64,000 nt of DNA from Thalassospira xiamenensis M-5 = DSM 17429 (GCF_000300235.2 NZ_CP004388.1:2700501-2764500), one strand, 5' to 3'; counted from the first letter of the stretch, positions 32,631 through 41,964 are shown. Numbers and translations: made by a program. Notes: generated from the letters alone by a model not told the origin.

Positions 32631-32690
32631 TCGGAATGTTCTGGCCGGGTGCCCGTTCGCACCCGGCCCTTCCCGATACAGGAGGCGAGG

Positions 32691-33104
32691 ATGACAACAG
32701 ATCAAATTCCGGCACGGGTCACGGCCACCGACGCGGCCACCGCCCTGATCCGGAAGCTCAAGGACATTCACGGCCCCCTGATGTTTCATCAATCCGGCGG
32801 GTGTTGCGATGGCAGTGCGCCAATGTGCTTTCCGGATGGGGAATTCAAAACCGGCGATCAGGATGTGTTACTGGGCGAAATTGAAGGCAGCCCGTTTTAT
32901 ATCGGACGCGCCCAATTCGAATATTGGCGTCACACACAGCTGATCATTGACGTCGTGGATGGACGCGGGGGCATGTTTTCGCTTGAGGGACCCGAAGGCA
33001 AACGCTTTCTAACCCGATCACGCATCTTCACCGATGACGAATGGAATGCACTGAAATACGCCGAACAAGGAAACGAGCAATCTAAAACAGAAGCAAGAAC
33101 GTAA
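32691..33104 (+). CDS. DUF779 family protein
   Basis: 137 aa from the ATG at 32691 (CAGGAGGCGAGG upstream). LMFHQSGGCCDGSAPMCFPDG at about 27-47 carries the paired Cys and third Cys typical of DUF779. Members are nearly always encoded beside an acetaldehyde dehydrogenase, as here (60 bp after it). Biochemical function is unknown; metal binding or a chaperone-like role for the dehydrogenase has to be shown. Confidence 0.9.
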   Translation: MTTDQIPARVTATDAATALIRKLKDIHGPLMFHQSGGCCDGSAPMCFPDGEFKTGDQDVLLGEIEGSPFYIGRAQFEYWRHTQLIIDVVDGRGGMFSLEGPEGKRFLTRSRIFTDDEWNALKYAEQGNEQSKTEART

Positions 33105-33205
33105 AGAAGGTTACCAACGCAGATCTACCCGTGACATTGCGCGATCCCTGCCTCCCACAGTGCCTGCTCGCCAATGTCTGAAGATGCCGGACGCATCTTC
33201 CCCTT

Positions 33206-33246
33206 GCCCGTCGCCATTCCCCCCGAACAGGCGGCGGGCTTTTTTT
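33206..33246 (+). terminator. Rho-independent terminator after the DUF779 gene
   Basis: GCCCGTCGCC (33206-33215) pairs with GGCGGCGGGC (33230-33239) with one G-U, followed by seven T. Confidence 0.82.
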
Positions 33247-33254
33247 ATCTGCGA

Positions 33255-34259
33255 TCAGGCCAAAATCACCAGCACCATAAGCCCTAGTGCACACAGCACC
33301 AGAAGCGACAGAAGGGCTGCGGCAATCACCCGCCCGCCGACATGCATGACGCTTCGGATATCGACACTTAACCCCAATGCTGCCATGGCAAGGATGGTCA
33401 GGAAGGATGAAATTGTGCGCATCGGCTCCAGCGCGATTTCGGGGATCAGGCCAAATGAACGGGCTGCCATCATCGCAACGAACCCGACAATGAACCACGG
33501 CACCATCTGGGTCACAGGCAGGCGAACCTCGCGTTTGCGCCCCCCCATAAGGGCAAGCGCAAAGATCACCGGGCCAAGCATCAGAACGCGGATCAGTTTT
33601 ACCAGCGTTCCGACCTGCACCGCCAGGGGGCCCGCCGGGGCCGTCGCGGCCAGAACCTGCGGGACTGCATAAACCGTCAAGCCGGAAAAAATACCATATT
33701 GCGCGGCACTCAGGCCCAGCCCGGCATGCACCAGCGGCAGGGCAAAAACAAACAGAACCCCCAGAACAGCGGTAAAGGCGATGGAGGCCGCAACATCATC
33801 GGATTTTGCCGAAATCACCGGGGCGGTGGCGGCAATCGCCGAATTGCCACAGATCGAATTGCCGCAGGCCACCAGCATCGCTAAATGCTTCGACAGTCCA
33901 AGTAACCGCCCGATATGGAAGCTTAAAAACAGACTGGTGCAAACCACCAGAACAATGGCCGCAATCAGGCCAAAGCCCGCCTGCCCCAAGGCCTGCGCAC
34001 TGATTGACGCGCCCAGCAAAACAATCGCGATTTCAAGCACGGTCTTCCCACAAAACCGCACACCATCATGAAACGGCTTGGCAAGGCCAAACACGGATCG
34101 CACCACCACACCAAGCAGGATGGCAAAAACCAGACTTTCGATCCAGCCATGCCCCAAAAGGCTACGCTCCGCCTGCTCAACCAGTTTGGCGATCAGGGCA
34201 ATCGCCGTGGTCAGGAACAGACCGGGCAAAAGGGATTTGAGGTGGGCTTTAAAAAACAT
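33255..34259 (-). CDS. YeiH-family putative sulfate exporter
   Basis: 334 aa from the ATG at 34259 (AGGCAGATC upstream); a longer frame to 34316 would run into the operator. About ten membrane segments. Family blocks include LVFAILLGVVVRSVFG, CGKTVLEIAIVLLGASIS, LVACGNSICGNSAIAATAPV and the C-terminal ILAMAALGLSVDIRSV. The family is called putative sulfate exporter, but transport has little direct proof. Divergent from a LysR regulator, the same arrangement as yeiE-yeiH in enterobacteria. Confidence 0.9.
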   Translation of the reverse strand: MFFKAHLKSLLPGLFLTTAIALIAKLVEQAERSLLGHGWIESLVFAILLGVVVRSVFGLAKPFHDGVRFCGKTVLEIAIVLLGASISAQALGQAGFGLIAAIVLVVCTSLFLSFHIGRLLGLSKHLAMLVACGNSICGNSAIAATAPVISAKSDDVAASIAFTAVLGVLFVFALPLVHAGLGLSAAQYGIFSGLTVYAVPQVLAATAPAGPLAVQVGTLVKLIRVLMLGPVIFALALMGGRKREVRLPVTQMVPWFIVGFVAMMAARSFGLIPEIALEPMRTISSFLTILAMAALGLSVDIRSVMHVGGRVIAAALLSLLVLCALGLMVLVILA

Positions 34260-34335
34260 GATCTGCCTGTAAAATGTGACAGGCGAAAAATCACACGAAC
34301 AATCATTTACTTCCATCGAATAAAAATGGATATTT

Positions 34336-34354
34336 CATTCGATTATTTCGAATG
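34336..34354. promoter_or_regulatory. Palindromic operator between yeiH-like and lysR genes
   Basis: CATTCGA-TTATT-TCGAATG, perfect 7-bp arms. It lies 18 bp before the LysR start and 77 bp before the yeiH-like start, where a LysR regulator would bind to control both. Confidence 0.6.
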
Positions 34355-34371
34355 ATTTTTGGATAAATGCC

Positions 34372-35262
34372 ATGATGACGCTTGAACAGCTTGCCATCTT
34401 TGTTGCCGTGGCCGAACGCGAACATCTCACAAAGGCCGCCGATGCGATTGGCCTCACCCCCTCGGCAGTCAGTTCGGCAATCAAGAACCTCGAAGGGTTT
34501 TATGGCGTTGCGCTGTTCCACCGGGTCGGACGACGGATCGAGCTTAGCGAAACCGGGCGGCTGTTTTTAAACGAGGCCAAGGCGACCCTGGCGCGCGCAC
34601 GCGCCGCCGAACTGACACTGGCCGAACTTGGCGGATTACAGCGCGGCGAGCTTAACGTTTATGCCAGCCAGACAATCGCCAGTTACTGGCTGCCACCGTT
34701 TTTGATGCAGTTTCATGATCAGTATCCCGGCATTGCCATCAATCTGACGATTGGCAATACAAAAACCGTGGCCGATGCCGTCCGTGGTGGTGCCGCCGAT
34801 ATCGGCTTTATTGAGGGCGAAGTTGATGAACCGGCACTTGCCATGCGCGAAGTCGCCGAAGATGCATTGGTGGTGGTGGTCGGCCCCAAACATCCCTGGG
34901 CCGATGGCAGGCCCTTAAGCGCGCAGGACCTGACAACTCAAAGCAGTTGGGTCCTTCGCGAAGCCGGATCTGGCACACGTTCCGAGTTTGAGAATGCGGT
35001 ACACCAGTCGGGCATTGATCCGCAAAAACTCAAAATCGCCCTGACATTACCGGCGAACGAGGCGGTGATTACCGCGGTTGAAACCGGCATCAGCGCAACC
35101 GCCGTTTCAAGCTTCGCCGTCAGTTCCCTGATCGCGCAGGGGCGGCTTTTCCGTGCAGCATTTCACATCCGCCCACGCAAATTCATGATGCTGCGCCACA
35201 AGGAACGCCGCCAGACGCAAAGTTCGCTGGCGTTGGAAAAGCTTTGCCTGTCCGGCACATAA
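34372..35262 (+). CDS. LysR-family transcriptional regulator (YeiE-like)
   Basis: 296 aa. N-terminal HTH: LEQLAIFVAVAEREHLTKAA and LTPSAVSSAIKNLEGFYGVA. The substrate-binding-like effector domain starts about residue 90 (GELNVYASQTIASYWLPPF). It resembles the YeiE/CysB-CbbR part of the family. Two adjacent ATGs are possible starts. Placement beside the exporter and the palindrome between them suggest that it controls that gene, perhaps in response to a sulfur anion. Confidence 0.92.
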   Translation: MMTLEQLAIFVAVAEREHLTKAADAIGLTPSAVSSAIKNLEGFYGVALFHRVGRRIELSETGRLFLNEAKATLARARAAELTLAELGGLQRGELNVYASQTIASYWLPPFLMQFHDQYPGIAINLTIGNTKTVADAVRGGAADIGFIEGEVDEPALAMREVAEDALVVVVGPKHPWADGRPLSAQDLTTQSSWVLREAGSGTRSEFENAVHQSGIDPQKLKIALTLPANEAVITAVETGISATAVSSFAVSSLIAQGRLFRAAFHIRPRKFMMLRHKERRQTQSSLALEKLCLSGT

Positions 35263-35292
35263 GCAGCGCCAGCACGAGAAACCCGGCGCGCC

Positions 35293-36189
35293 TTAAGTTC
35301 CCGATTGAGAGTTACGTAGCCGCCAATCACCAATTTGCAGTGCGCGCGAAATGATCACGGAAAGCAAAACAAACCAAACCACAGCCAATAGGCTATTCAA
35401 AGCACTTATCGAAAAAGCAAATCCCGGTGAAAAGAACTTCAATGCGACATCGGTCTTATCCTTCGCACCAAGAACCGTTGTTACAATGGGTAAAAAGATT
35501 ACGGCAATCAAAAGCTGCAATGCCATCATGGCAGGCAGTAGCATCACGTTTCGGCCCAATACATACCAGAAAACCTTTTTACCACGATAGTATGCCTGCC
35601 TGAGTGTCGCGTAATTGGACCAGATGACCGAGGCGGGCCAAGTGATCAGCAATATCAGCGATACACCAGATAAAACGACAAAAATGGCGAACCCGACAAA
35701 TACGATCACACCTAATCCGCCATGGATGCGATCCCCCGCCTTAAACCCCATCAGGGCCGTAAGCCCCTGAAGTAAAAGGGCTACTAAAAGCGGCACCATC
35801 AAAGCCATAAAAATCCGAAGCGCCAGCTTTTTCAGCTTTGTTTTTCCATCGCCAGCAAAGACAGCCCAGCCGCTAGCACCATCAAGAACCGTAGAATGCA
35901 CGGCATACATCAATATCGCCAAAGCAATACTGGTTATCGCCACCTGAGCACCCCAGAAAATCATCATGACCAACGGGCCGAAAGTTGCGGTTTCTTCATT
36001 TGCGACCGCCAAAGCATTATGCGTCGAAACATAAAGCTCAAAGGTTCCCGTCATGGTAAAAATCAAGCCCGCGACAAGAACAATATAAATGTTCTTCCAT
36101 GCGACAATGCAGCTTTCCCACAACACCCAATGACTGAAGAGTATTTCTTTGTGGCCGTCATCTGCGCCTTCGGTCACCGCATCGTTCAT
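35293..36189 (-). CDS. Multi-pass membrane protein of unknown function A
   Basis: 298 aa from the ATG at 36189 (AAGGGGATAAGA upstream). About six hydrophobic segments, starting near residue 37 (NIYIVLVAGLIFTMTGTFE) and ending with AVVWFVLLSVIISRALQIGD. The N-terminus is polar and acidic. No family recognised. Size, number of segments and the start of the first segment (WKNIYIVLVAG) resemble the protein at 39572-40366 (YKNWRLVLVLGG), on the other side of cioAB. The base composition is slightly more AT-rich than the neighbours. Confidence 0.75.
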   Translation of the reverse strand: MNDAVTEGADDGHKEILFSHWVLWESCIVAWKNIYIVLVAGLIFTMTGTFELYVSTHNALAVANEETATFGPLVMMIFWGAQVAITSIALAILMYAVHSTVLDGASGWAVFAGDGKTKLKKLALRIFMALMVPLLVALLLQGLTALMGFKAGDRIHGGLGVIVFVGFAIFVVLSGVSLILLITWPASVIWSNYATLRQAYYRGKKVFWYVLGRNVMLLPAMMALQLLIAVIFLPIVTTVLGAKDKTDVALKFFSPGFAFSISALNSLLAVVWFVLLSVIISRALQIGDWRLRNSQSGT

Positions 36190-36379
36190 TCTTATCCCCT
36201 TGCCAACGACACACCCATTCGGATACGCAACATTACACCGCAGAAACCTCATACACTGTGATGGCTCTCACGCCACCTTTCTACAAACGCATAATCGAAT
36301 TTTTCCAGATCAAAATTGCGAATACGCAATGCACAATTCGGACGGGCCCTTTATCACTTTGTCCTTATGAACACGGCCC

Positions 36380-36405
36380 CTGATCCGCTGTTTTCAGTGG
36401 ATCAG
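36380..36405 (+). other. Hairpin in the cioA leader
   Basis: CTGATCCGCTG and CAGTGGATCAG pair over 11 bp with one G-U and a TTTT loop, 82 bp before cioA. No T run follows. It could be a regulator site or an mRNA structure. The remainder of 36190-36486 shows nothing clear. Confidence 0.45.
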
Positions 36406-36486
36406 GTCATGCAATGAGCGATTTCGCGTTGCAACGAAAAACGCGGCCCGACAGGAAGGCTTTGCCTGATAAAAGGACCAACGCCA

Positions 36487-37872
36487 ATGTTTGATCCCGA
36501 CATATTGGCCCGCGTGCAATTCGCGTTCACCATCTCGTTTCACATCATTTTTCCGTCCTTTACCATTGGACTGGCCAGTTATCTTTTCGTGCTCGAAGCG
36601 CTTTGGCTGCGCACACGCGATGATACCTATCTGGCGCTATATAAATTCTGGCTGAAAATCTTTGCGCTGGCCTTTGGCATGGGTGTCGTTTCGGGCATTG
36701 TCATGTCCTATCAGTTCGGCACGAACTGGGGACCTTTTTCCGAATTTACCGGCAGCGTGCTGGGCCCGCTTCTGGCCTACGAGGTACTCAGCGCCTTTTT
36801 CCTCGAGGCCGGGTTCCTTGGCATCATGCTGTTTGGCCTTAACCGTGTCGGGCCGAAGCTGCATTTCACCGCGACCACGATGGTTGCAATCGGCACATTA
36901 TTTTCCGCCTTCTGGATTTTGTCGGCCAATAGCTGGATGCAGACACCCACCGGCCATATTATCGAAAATGGTCGGGCTGTTGTGCAAAGCTGGTGGGATG
37001 TGATCTTTAATCCAAGCTTCCCCTATCGACTTGTTCACATGGTTCTGGCGGCATTTCTGACCACCGCCCTTGTGGTTGGTGCGGTGGGGGCGTGGCATTT
37101 GTTGCGTGATCGGGAAAACCGCGCCGCACGGATCATGTTTTCCATGGCAATGTGGATGGCCGCCATCGTCGCCCCGATCCAGATCGTGGCCGGTGATATG
37201 CACGGGCTTAATACCCTTGAACATCAACCAGCCAAGGTCGCGGCGATGGAGGGCCATTTTGAAACGCAAAATGGCGCGCCGCTGATCCTGTTTGGCTGGC
37301 CCGACATGGCCGCCGAGGAAACGAAATACGCCGTTGAAATCCCGAAACTGGGATCAATGATCCTGACCCATGACTGGGAGGGCAGGATCACCGGATTAAA
37401 GGATTTTGCCCCCGAAGACCGCCCGAATGCGACCATCGTATTCTGGACATTCCGCATCATGGTCGGACTTGGCATTTTGATGGCGTTACTTGGTATCGTC
37501 AGCCTGTTCGCCCGGTGGCGCAAATCGCTTTATAGCTGCACGTGGCTGCATCGCTTTGCCCTGATCATGGGGCCAAGCGGCTTTATCGCCATTCTGGCCG
37601 GATGGTTCACCACCGAAATCGGGCGTCAGCCCTGGGTGGTTTACGGGTTGATGCGTACATCCGAAGCCGGATCGCCCGTCGCCCCGACCGCAATTGCCGG
37701 ATCGCTTGCCGCATTCGTCATTGTCTATGCCATCGTGTTCGGGGTTGGCACCGCCTATATCATCCGCGCGATGAACAAGGACCCGCGTTTTGCTCATTCG
37801 CCGAAGGGCGAAGTCCTGCGCGCCGGAAGCCGCCCGATTTCTGATCCCACCATCCCGACGGCAGGAGAATGA
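36487..37872 (+). CDS. cioA: Cytochrome bd-type quinol oxidase subunit I (CIO type)
   Basis: 461 aa with about nine membrane segments. His19 in TISFHIIFPS is the expected heme ligand, and GRQPWVVYGLMRT (~380) is the conserved block near heme b595/d. The quinol (Q) loop is short, as in the cyanide-insensitive CIO/CydA short-loop group. The enzyme oxidises quinol and reduces oxygen in the cytoplasmic membrane without pumping protons. First gene of a three-gene operon; the end overlaps cioB. Confidence 0.95.
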   Translation: MFDPDILARVQFAFTISFHIIFPSFTIGLASYLFVLEALWLRTRDDTYLALYKFWLKIFALAFGMGVVSGIVMSYQFGTNWGPFSEFTGSVLGPLLAYEVLSAFFLEAGFLGIMLFGLNRVGPKLHFTATTMVAIGTLFSAFWILSANSWMQTPTGHIIENGRAVVQSWWDVIFNPSFPYRLVHMVLAAFLTTALVVGAVGAWHLLRDRENRAARIMFSMAMWMAAIVAPIQIVAGDMHGLNTLEHQPAKVAAMEGHFETQNGAPLILFGWPDMAAEETKYAVEIPKLGSMILTHDWEGRITGLKDFAPEDRPNATIVFWTFRIMVGLGILMALLGIVSLFARWRKSLYSCTWLHRFALIMGPSGFIAILAGWFTTEIGRQPWVVYGLMRTSEAGSPVAPTAIAGSLAAFVIVYAIVFGVGTAYIIRAMNKDPRFAHSPKGEVLRAGSRPISDPTIPTAGE

Positions 37873-38867
37873 TCATGGATTATCAACTGATCTGGGTACT
37901 GCTGATTGCGGTTGCCGTTTTCGCCTATGTCACGCTTGATGGTTTTGATCTTGGCATTGGCATTCTGTTTCCGTTCATCAAGGACCCGGCCAAACGCGGC
38001 AAGATGATGAATACGGTTGCCCCTGTGTGGGATGGCAATGAAACCTGGCTGGTTCTGGGCGGTGGCGGGCTTTATGCCGCCTTCCCGCTGGCCTATTCAT
38101 TGCTGATGACCGCGTTTTATATCCCGGTTTTCACCATGTTGCTGGCATTGGTGTTTCGCGGGGTAGCGTTCGAATTCCGGTTCAAAAGCCGCGATCATCA
38201 AAAACACTGGGACTTTGCCTTTTCCGCCGGGTCGATCATTGCGGCCGCGATGCAGGGTGCAATGCTGGGTGCGTTTATCGAAGGCATTGCCGTTGAAAAT
38301 GCCAAATTCGTTGGCGGCCCGTTTGACTGGCTAAGCCCGTTTTCGGTGTTCTGCGCGTCTGCCGTCGTGGTTGGCTATGCCCTGCTTGGCACCGGCTGGC
38401 TGATCATGAAGATGGAAGGCAATTTTCAGGGGCGTTTGCGCGCCCTTGCCAAACCTGCGGTGATCTGGATGGCTGCCAATCTTGGCGTGGTGTCATTGAT
38501 GACAAGCTATATCCACCCCGCTTATGCCGCGCGCTGGTTTGATATGCCAAACCTGTTTTTCCTGGCCCCGATCCCGATTGTCACGACCGGTCTGCTTTTC
38601 TGGCTTTGGCATGCGGTCAAGCACCGGGAAAAGACGGTATTTGGCATTACACTTGGTATTTTCTTCCTGTGCTATGCCGGGTTTGGCATCACGCTTTATC
38701 CCAATATCGTCCCACCGATGATTGATTTCAGAACGGCCGCCGCCCCCGACAACAGCCTGTCCTTCATGCTGGTCGGTGCTTCCATTCTGATCCCGATCAT
38801 TCTGGCCTATACCGCCTATGCCTATTGGGTATTCCGGGGCAAGGTCGGGGATGAAGGATATCACTGA
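37869..38867 (+). CDS. cioB: Cytochrome bd-type quinol oxidase subunit II
   Basis: 332 aa, eight to nine membrane segments. Opening QLIWVLLIAVAVFAYVTLDG and the block GFDLGIGILFPFI followed by WDGNETWLVLGGGGLYAAFP is diagnostic of CydB/CioB. The first ATG overlaps the cioA stop (ATGA); a second ATG at 37875 is better spaced from AGGAGA, and may be the true start. It forms the heterodimer with CioA. Confidence 0.95.
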   Translation: MIMDYQLIWVLLIAVAVFAYVTLDGFDLGIGILFPFIKDPAKRGKMMNTVAPVWDGNETWLVLGGGGLYAAFPLAYSLLMTAFYIPVFTMLLALVFRGVAFEFRFKSRDHQKHWDFAFSAGSIIAAAMQGAMLGAFIEGIAVENAKFVGGPFDWLSPFSVFCASAVVVGYALLGTGWLIMKMEGNFQGRLRALAKPAVIWMAANLGVVSLMTSYIHPAYAARWFDMPNLFFLAPIPIVTTGLLFWLWHAVKHREKTVFGITLGIFFLCYAGFGITLYPNIVPPMIDFRTAAAPDNSLSFMLVGASILIPIILAYTAYAYWVFRGKVGDEGYH

Positions 38868-38995
38868 TGACGGCATTTTCACCCAAACCCAAAACCCGGC
38901 GTGTGCTTTGGTTTATCGGGCTTTATGCCGGGGGCATCCTTGTGATCGGGGCTGTGTCGCTTTTGCTGCGCAGCCTGATCACCGGAATTTCATGA
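38867..38995 (+). CDS. DUF2474 small membrane subunit of the bd oxidase
   Basis: 42 aa. The ATG shares one base with the cioB stop (TGATG). The product has a basic start (KPKTRR) and one hydrophobic helix (VLWFIGLYAGGILVIGAVSL). DUF2474 proteins of this size are regularly found after cioAB and are thought to stabilise the complex, like CydX in E. coli. It ends 61 bp before a terminator. Confidence 0.88.
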   Translation: MTAFSPKPKTRRVLWFIGLYAGGILVIGAVSLLLRSLITGIS

Positions 38996-39056
38996 AAATA
39001 TCCGATCACAAATATCGGATTACTCCGTCTACCTGCTGACACTTGTCAGCAACTCC

Positions 39057-39095
39057 GGCCCGGCAGCAAGGTCCCCCACCCCTGCCGGGCCTTTT
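39057..39095 (+). terminator. Rho-independent terminator of the cio operon
   Basis: GGCCCGGCAG (39057-39066) and CTGCCGGGCC (39082-39091), then TTTT. A smaller GCTGACACTTGTCAGC hairpin lies just upstream at 39035-39050. Confidence 0.85.
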
Positions 39096-39108
39096 CATTC
39101 GGGGTCAG

Positions 39109-39507
39109 TCATTGGCCCAGATAATCGCTATCCGCCACTTTTTCCAGCCAGTCGACCGCCGATCCGTTGACGGATTCCGCAATCGCGATATGGGTCATCG
39201 CGGTTTTGTCGGTAGCTCCGTGCCAGTGCTTTTCACCCGGTTCGAACCAGACGATATCGCCGGGGCGGATTTCCTCGCGCGGTCCGCCTTCGCGCTGCGC
39301 CCAGCCAAGGCCACTTGTGATGATCACGGTCTGGCCCAGCGGATGGGTATGCCATGCGGTGCGCGCGCCCGGTTCAAACGTCACAATGGCCCCGCCGACA
39401 CGGGCGGGATCGGCGGTCTGAAACGGGCTATCGATCCTGACCGCACCCGTGAAGTAATCCGGCGATCCTTTGGCCGATGGTTTTGATGCGTTGCGCAGGA
39501 TGTTCAT
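39109..39507 (-). CDS. Small cupin-domain protein
   Basis: 132 aa, a single cupin barrel. Motif 1 [20 protein letters not shown] (about 50-69) supplies two His and the later Glu is replaced by Gln/Thr; motif 2 [18 protein letters not shown] (about 84-101) supplies the last His. It resembles the mandelonitrile lyase-like and YqfZ-type cupins often seen as metal-dependent small enzymes or scavengers. GAGGATCACC precedes the ATG. No clear partner; substrate unknown. Confidence 0.85.
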   Translation of the reverse strand: MNILRNASKPSAKGSPDYFTGAVRIDSPFQTADPARVGGAIVTFEPGARTAWHTHPLGQTVIITSGLGWAQREGGPREEIRPGDIVWFEPGEKHWHGATDKTAMTHIAIAESVNGSAVDWLEKVADSDYLGQ

Positions 39508-39571
39508 GGTGATCCTCGCTCTTTGGTATCATGATAAAATGATTGCGCCGTTGCTGAAGTATCTCAGACAG

Positions 39572-40366
39572 TCATTCAAGGTTAATATCCTGGCGCGCAA
39601 TTATGTAAGCCCGTGCCGCAACAATCCCGACCATCATCGCCCACCACAACTTAAAGACCACACCAAACATCGCAAATAAGGCTGAAACTGAAATCAACCT
39701 GTACATTCCGTCGCCAACACCTCCCGAAGCGACCAGAGCTTCAATCGCAACATCTGCGAAAATGACGCCGCAAAGCTCTTTAACAACAATCAAGACCGTT
39801 GGGCCAATCAGAAATTGCACGACAACATAGCCAATGGTTTTCCATCCGCGCTGCAATGCGTGCAAAATTCCAGTGTCATCATCAAGCCGAAGGGCCGCAG
39901 GCAGCCATGTTATCAGCAACGCCCCAACCAACCAGATCGACGACCATCGGATCAAAGCAGAGGCGATTGCCCGCGAGTTATCAGCCAGTAAAGGGTAAGA
40001 CCAATCGAAGCTGCCTGTATAGAGCAACAGAAAGAACTGATTTGGCATCGCCGCCAGAGAATAGAGGATAACAACCCTGACGCAAAAATCACGACGCTGG
40101 ATATATCCGACGCCCGACACATCCGGTTTCCCCGACACGCCCGAAAGCACCCATCCGCATCCGACATATATGATCGCAACTTCTGCCAGCCATTGGAGCA
40201 CTTTGCCGACCAAATCGACTGTCAAAAAAGTGGTCGCAACATTGACGCAGGCAACCCCTCCCCCCAGAACGAGCACTAAACGCCAGTTTTTATAAAGCGC
40301 AAGAATGCTTTCTTTCCATATACCGTTTGGCGTTTTGGCAACTTCCGAGGTGATTTCATCAAGCAT
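39572..40366 (-). CDS. Multi-pass membrane protein of unknown function B
   Basis: 264 aa from the ATG at 40366 (AAGGG seven bases upstream; an earlier ATG at 40390 lacks a ribosome site). About six hydrophobic segments, the first at NWRLVLVLGGGVACVNVATTF. A paired Arg-Asp-Asp-Asp-Thr loop (ALRLDDDTGILHALQRGWKT) precedes the last three segments. No family recognised. Similar in size and layout to the protein at 35293-36189. It is separated by ~150 bp of AT-rich DNA from the next gene. Confidence 0.75.
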   Translation of the reverse strand: MLDEITSEVAKTPNGIWKESILALYKNWRLVLVLGGGVACVNVATTFLTVDLVGKVLQWLAEVAIIYVGCGWVLSGVSGKPDVSGVGYIQRRDFCVRVVILYSLAAMPNQFFLLLYTGSFDWSYPLLADNSRAIASALIRWSSIWLVGALLITWLPAALRLDDDTGILHALQRGWKTIGYVVVQFLIGPTVLIVVKELCGVIFADVAIEALVASGGVGDGMYRLISVSALFAMFGVVFKLWWAMMVGIVAARAYIIARQDINLE

Positions 40367-40515
40367 GTCGCCGCCCTTGCTGTCTCGCAATCAGTCACCC
40401 TGCCTCATGATCTTAAAGTCAGGGAACCGCAACCAAAGATTTTAAAGATCACATGCATCTCTAATTTTATAGAGAAGTTTTACCAATTGCGTGACGCAAA
40501 AATGAAGCCGATTTT

Positions 40516-41733
40516 TTACTGATTGTGCACACGCCGGATCAGCAATGCCAAGCGTTCGATCCCGTCGCGAATGCGATCCGCCTTCTCGGTCGCGAAGCTG
40601 AGGCGCGCGGTATTACGACCAGTATGGTCACAGAAAAAGGCCTGACCGGGAACGAAGGCGACCTTGGCCTCGTGCAGGGCCTGTTCCAGCAATTGGCGGC
40701 TGTCTATATTTTCCGGCAGGGTCAGCCAGATGAACATGCCGCCTTCGGGTCTTGTATAGGACACGGTTTCGGGCATGAATTCATCCAATGCCGCCAGCAT
40801 CGTGTCGCGTTTGGCGCGATAGGCATCGCGGATAGTATCCAGATGCCCCGGAAACAGTTTGCGCGCCGCACGAAGGGCGATTTCCTGATTGATGGTCGAT
40901 ACATGCAGATCACCGGCCTGCTTCATCAGAACCAGCCGTTCAATCACCGGACGTGGCGCACAGACCCACCCGATCCGAAGGGCAGGCACCAGCGTTTTGG
41001 AAAATGTGCCAAGCTGGATGACGGTTCCGGCCTGCGGATCTCCGTTTGTTTCATCAAGGGCAAGCAACGATGGCAAAACGTCGCCCTCGTAGGACAGCTT
41101 GCAATAGGCCGCATCTTCAAGGATGACCGCACCATATTTACGCGCAACTTCAAGCACCGCAAGACGCCGATCAAGACTATAAGACCGCCCGGTCGGGTTC
41201 TGGAAATCCGGCGCCAGATAGGCAATCCGTACGCCACGTTCAAAGGCTGCTTCGAGTTCGGCAATCACCGGGCCATCATCATCCATATTCACCCCGACAT
41301 AGGTCGGACGGCGCATGGAAAAGGCCTGCATCGCACCAAGGTAACTTGGCTTTTCCACGACGATTTCGCGGCCCGGCTCCAGCAACAAACGGGCGAGCAT
41401 ATCAAGTCCCTGCTGCGCGCCACAGGTAATCAGGATGTTATCAATCCCGCGCACTGCCCCGCTGGTGGCAAGATCATCGACAATCCATTGGCGCAGGGCC
41501 GGCAGGCCTTCGCTAATGGAATATTGAAGGCTTTTGCGACCCGCGGCCTCGTCGGTCGTCAGACCACCATAGATGGCATTGAAATCGGCCAGCGGGAAGA
41601 GCGACGGGTCGGGTACGCCCCCGGCAAAGGAAATAATTTCCGGCCGGTCGGCCACTTTAAGCAGATCTCGGATTTCGGAGGCGGTAAGCGCACGGGCATC
41701 ACGAACGATCAGGTCATTCCATTGGACAGTCAT
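40516..41733 (-). CDS. PLP-dependent class I/II aminotransferase (2-aminoadipate/aromatic type)
   Basis: 405 aa from the ATG at 41733, preferred over a frame extending to 41775. ISFAGGVPDPSLFP and LQYSISEGLPALRQWI are typical of the LysN/ARO8/MocR-like group. ILITCGAQQGLDMLARLLL, APDFQNPTGRSYSLDRR and the PLP Lys in QLGTFSKTLVPALRIGW are present. No N-terminal GntR domain, so it is an enzyme rather than a MocR regulator. Divergent from the ast operon, so a role in amino acid breakdown is plausible; exact substrate unknown. Confidence 0.92.
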   Translation of the reverse strand: MTVQWNDLIVRDARALTASEIRDLLKVADRPEIISFAGGVPDPSLFPLADFNAIYGGLTTDEAAGRKSLQYSISEGLPALRQWIVDDLATSGAVRGIDNILITCGAQQGLDMLARLLLEPGREIVVEKPSYLGAMQAFSMRRPTYVGVNMDDDGPVIAELEAAFERGVRIAYLAPDFQNPTGRSYSLDRRLAVLEVARKYGAVILEDAAYCKLSYEGDVLPSLLALDETNGDPQAGTVIQLGTFSKTLVPALRIGWVCAPRPVIERLVLMKQAGDLHVSTINQEIALRAARKLFPGHLDTIRDAYRAKRDTMLAALDEFMPETVSYTRPEGGMFIWLTLPENIDSRQLLEQALHEAKVAFVPGQAFFCDHTGRNTARLSFATEKADRIRDGIERLALLIRRVHNQ

Positions 41734-41964
41734 GGGGCTTCTCTTTAGGTCAGTGTTGTTGCCATTATTTGGCAAGGAAGACTGACCTAAATCAAGTTTA
41801 TTTTTCTATTGTCGTTAATTTTGAAATAAAATTACTTTTTAACCTTTCATCCACCCGCATGTAATTCCGTTTCCATCCCCCTATCCCGCACCACCTGCCG
41901 GGCGTTTTTTGGCATTCTATATTCAATAAACAATCAACAATGCCAAACCATTCCACAGGTTATC

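Noticed and set aside
39378-39402. GTCACAA inside the cupin gene, and another near 45664 inside astD
   Set aside because: No CGTC 14 bases downstream and both lie within genes, so they are not members of the R-body promoter set.
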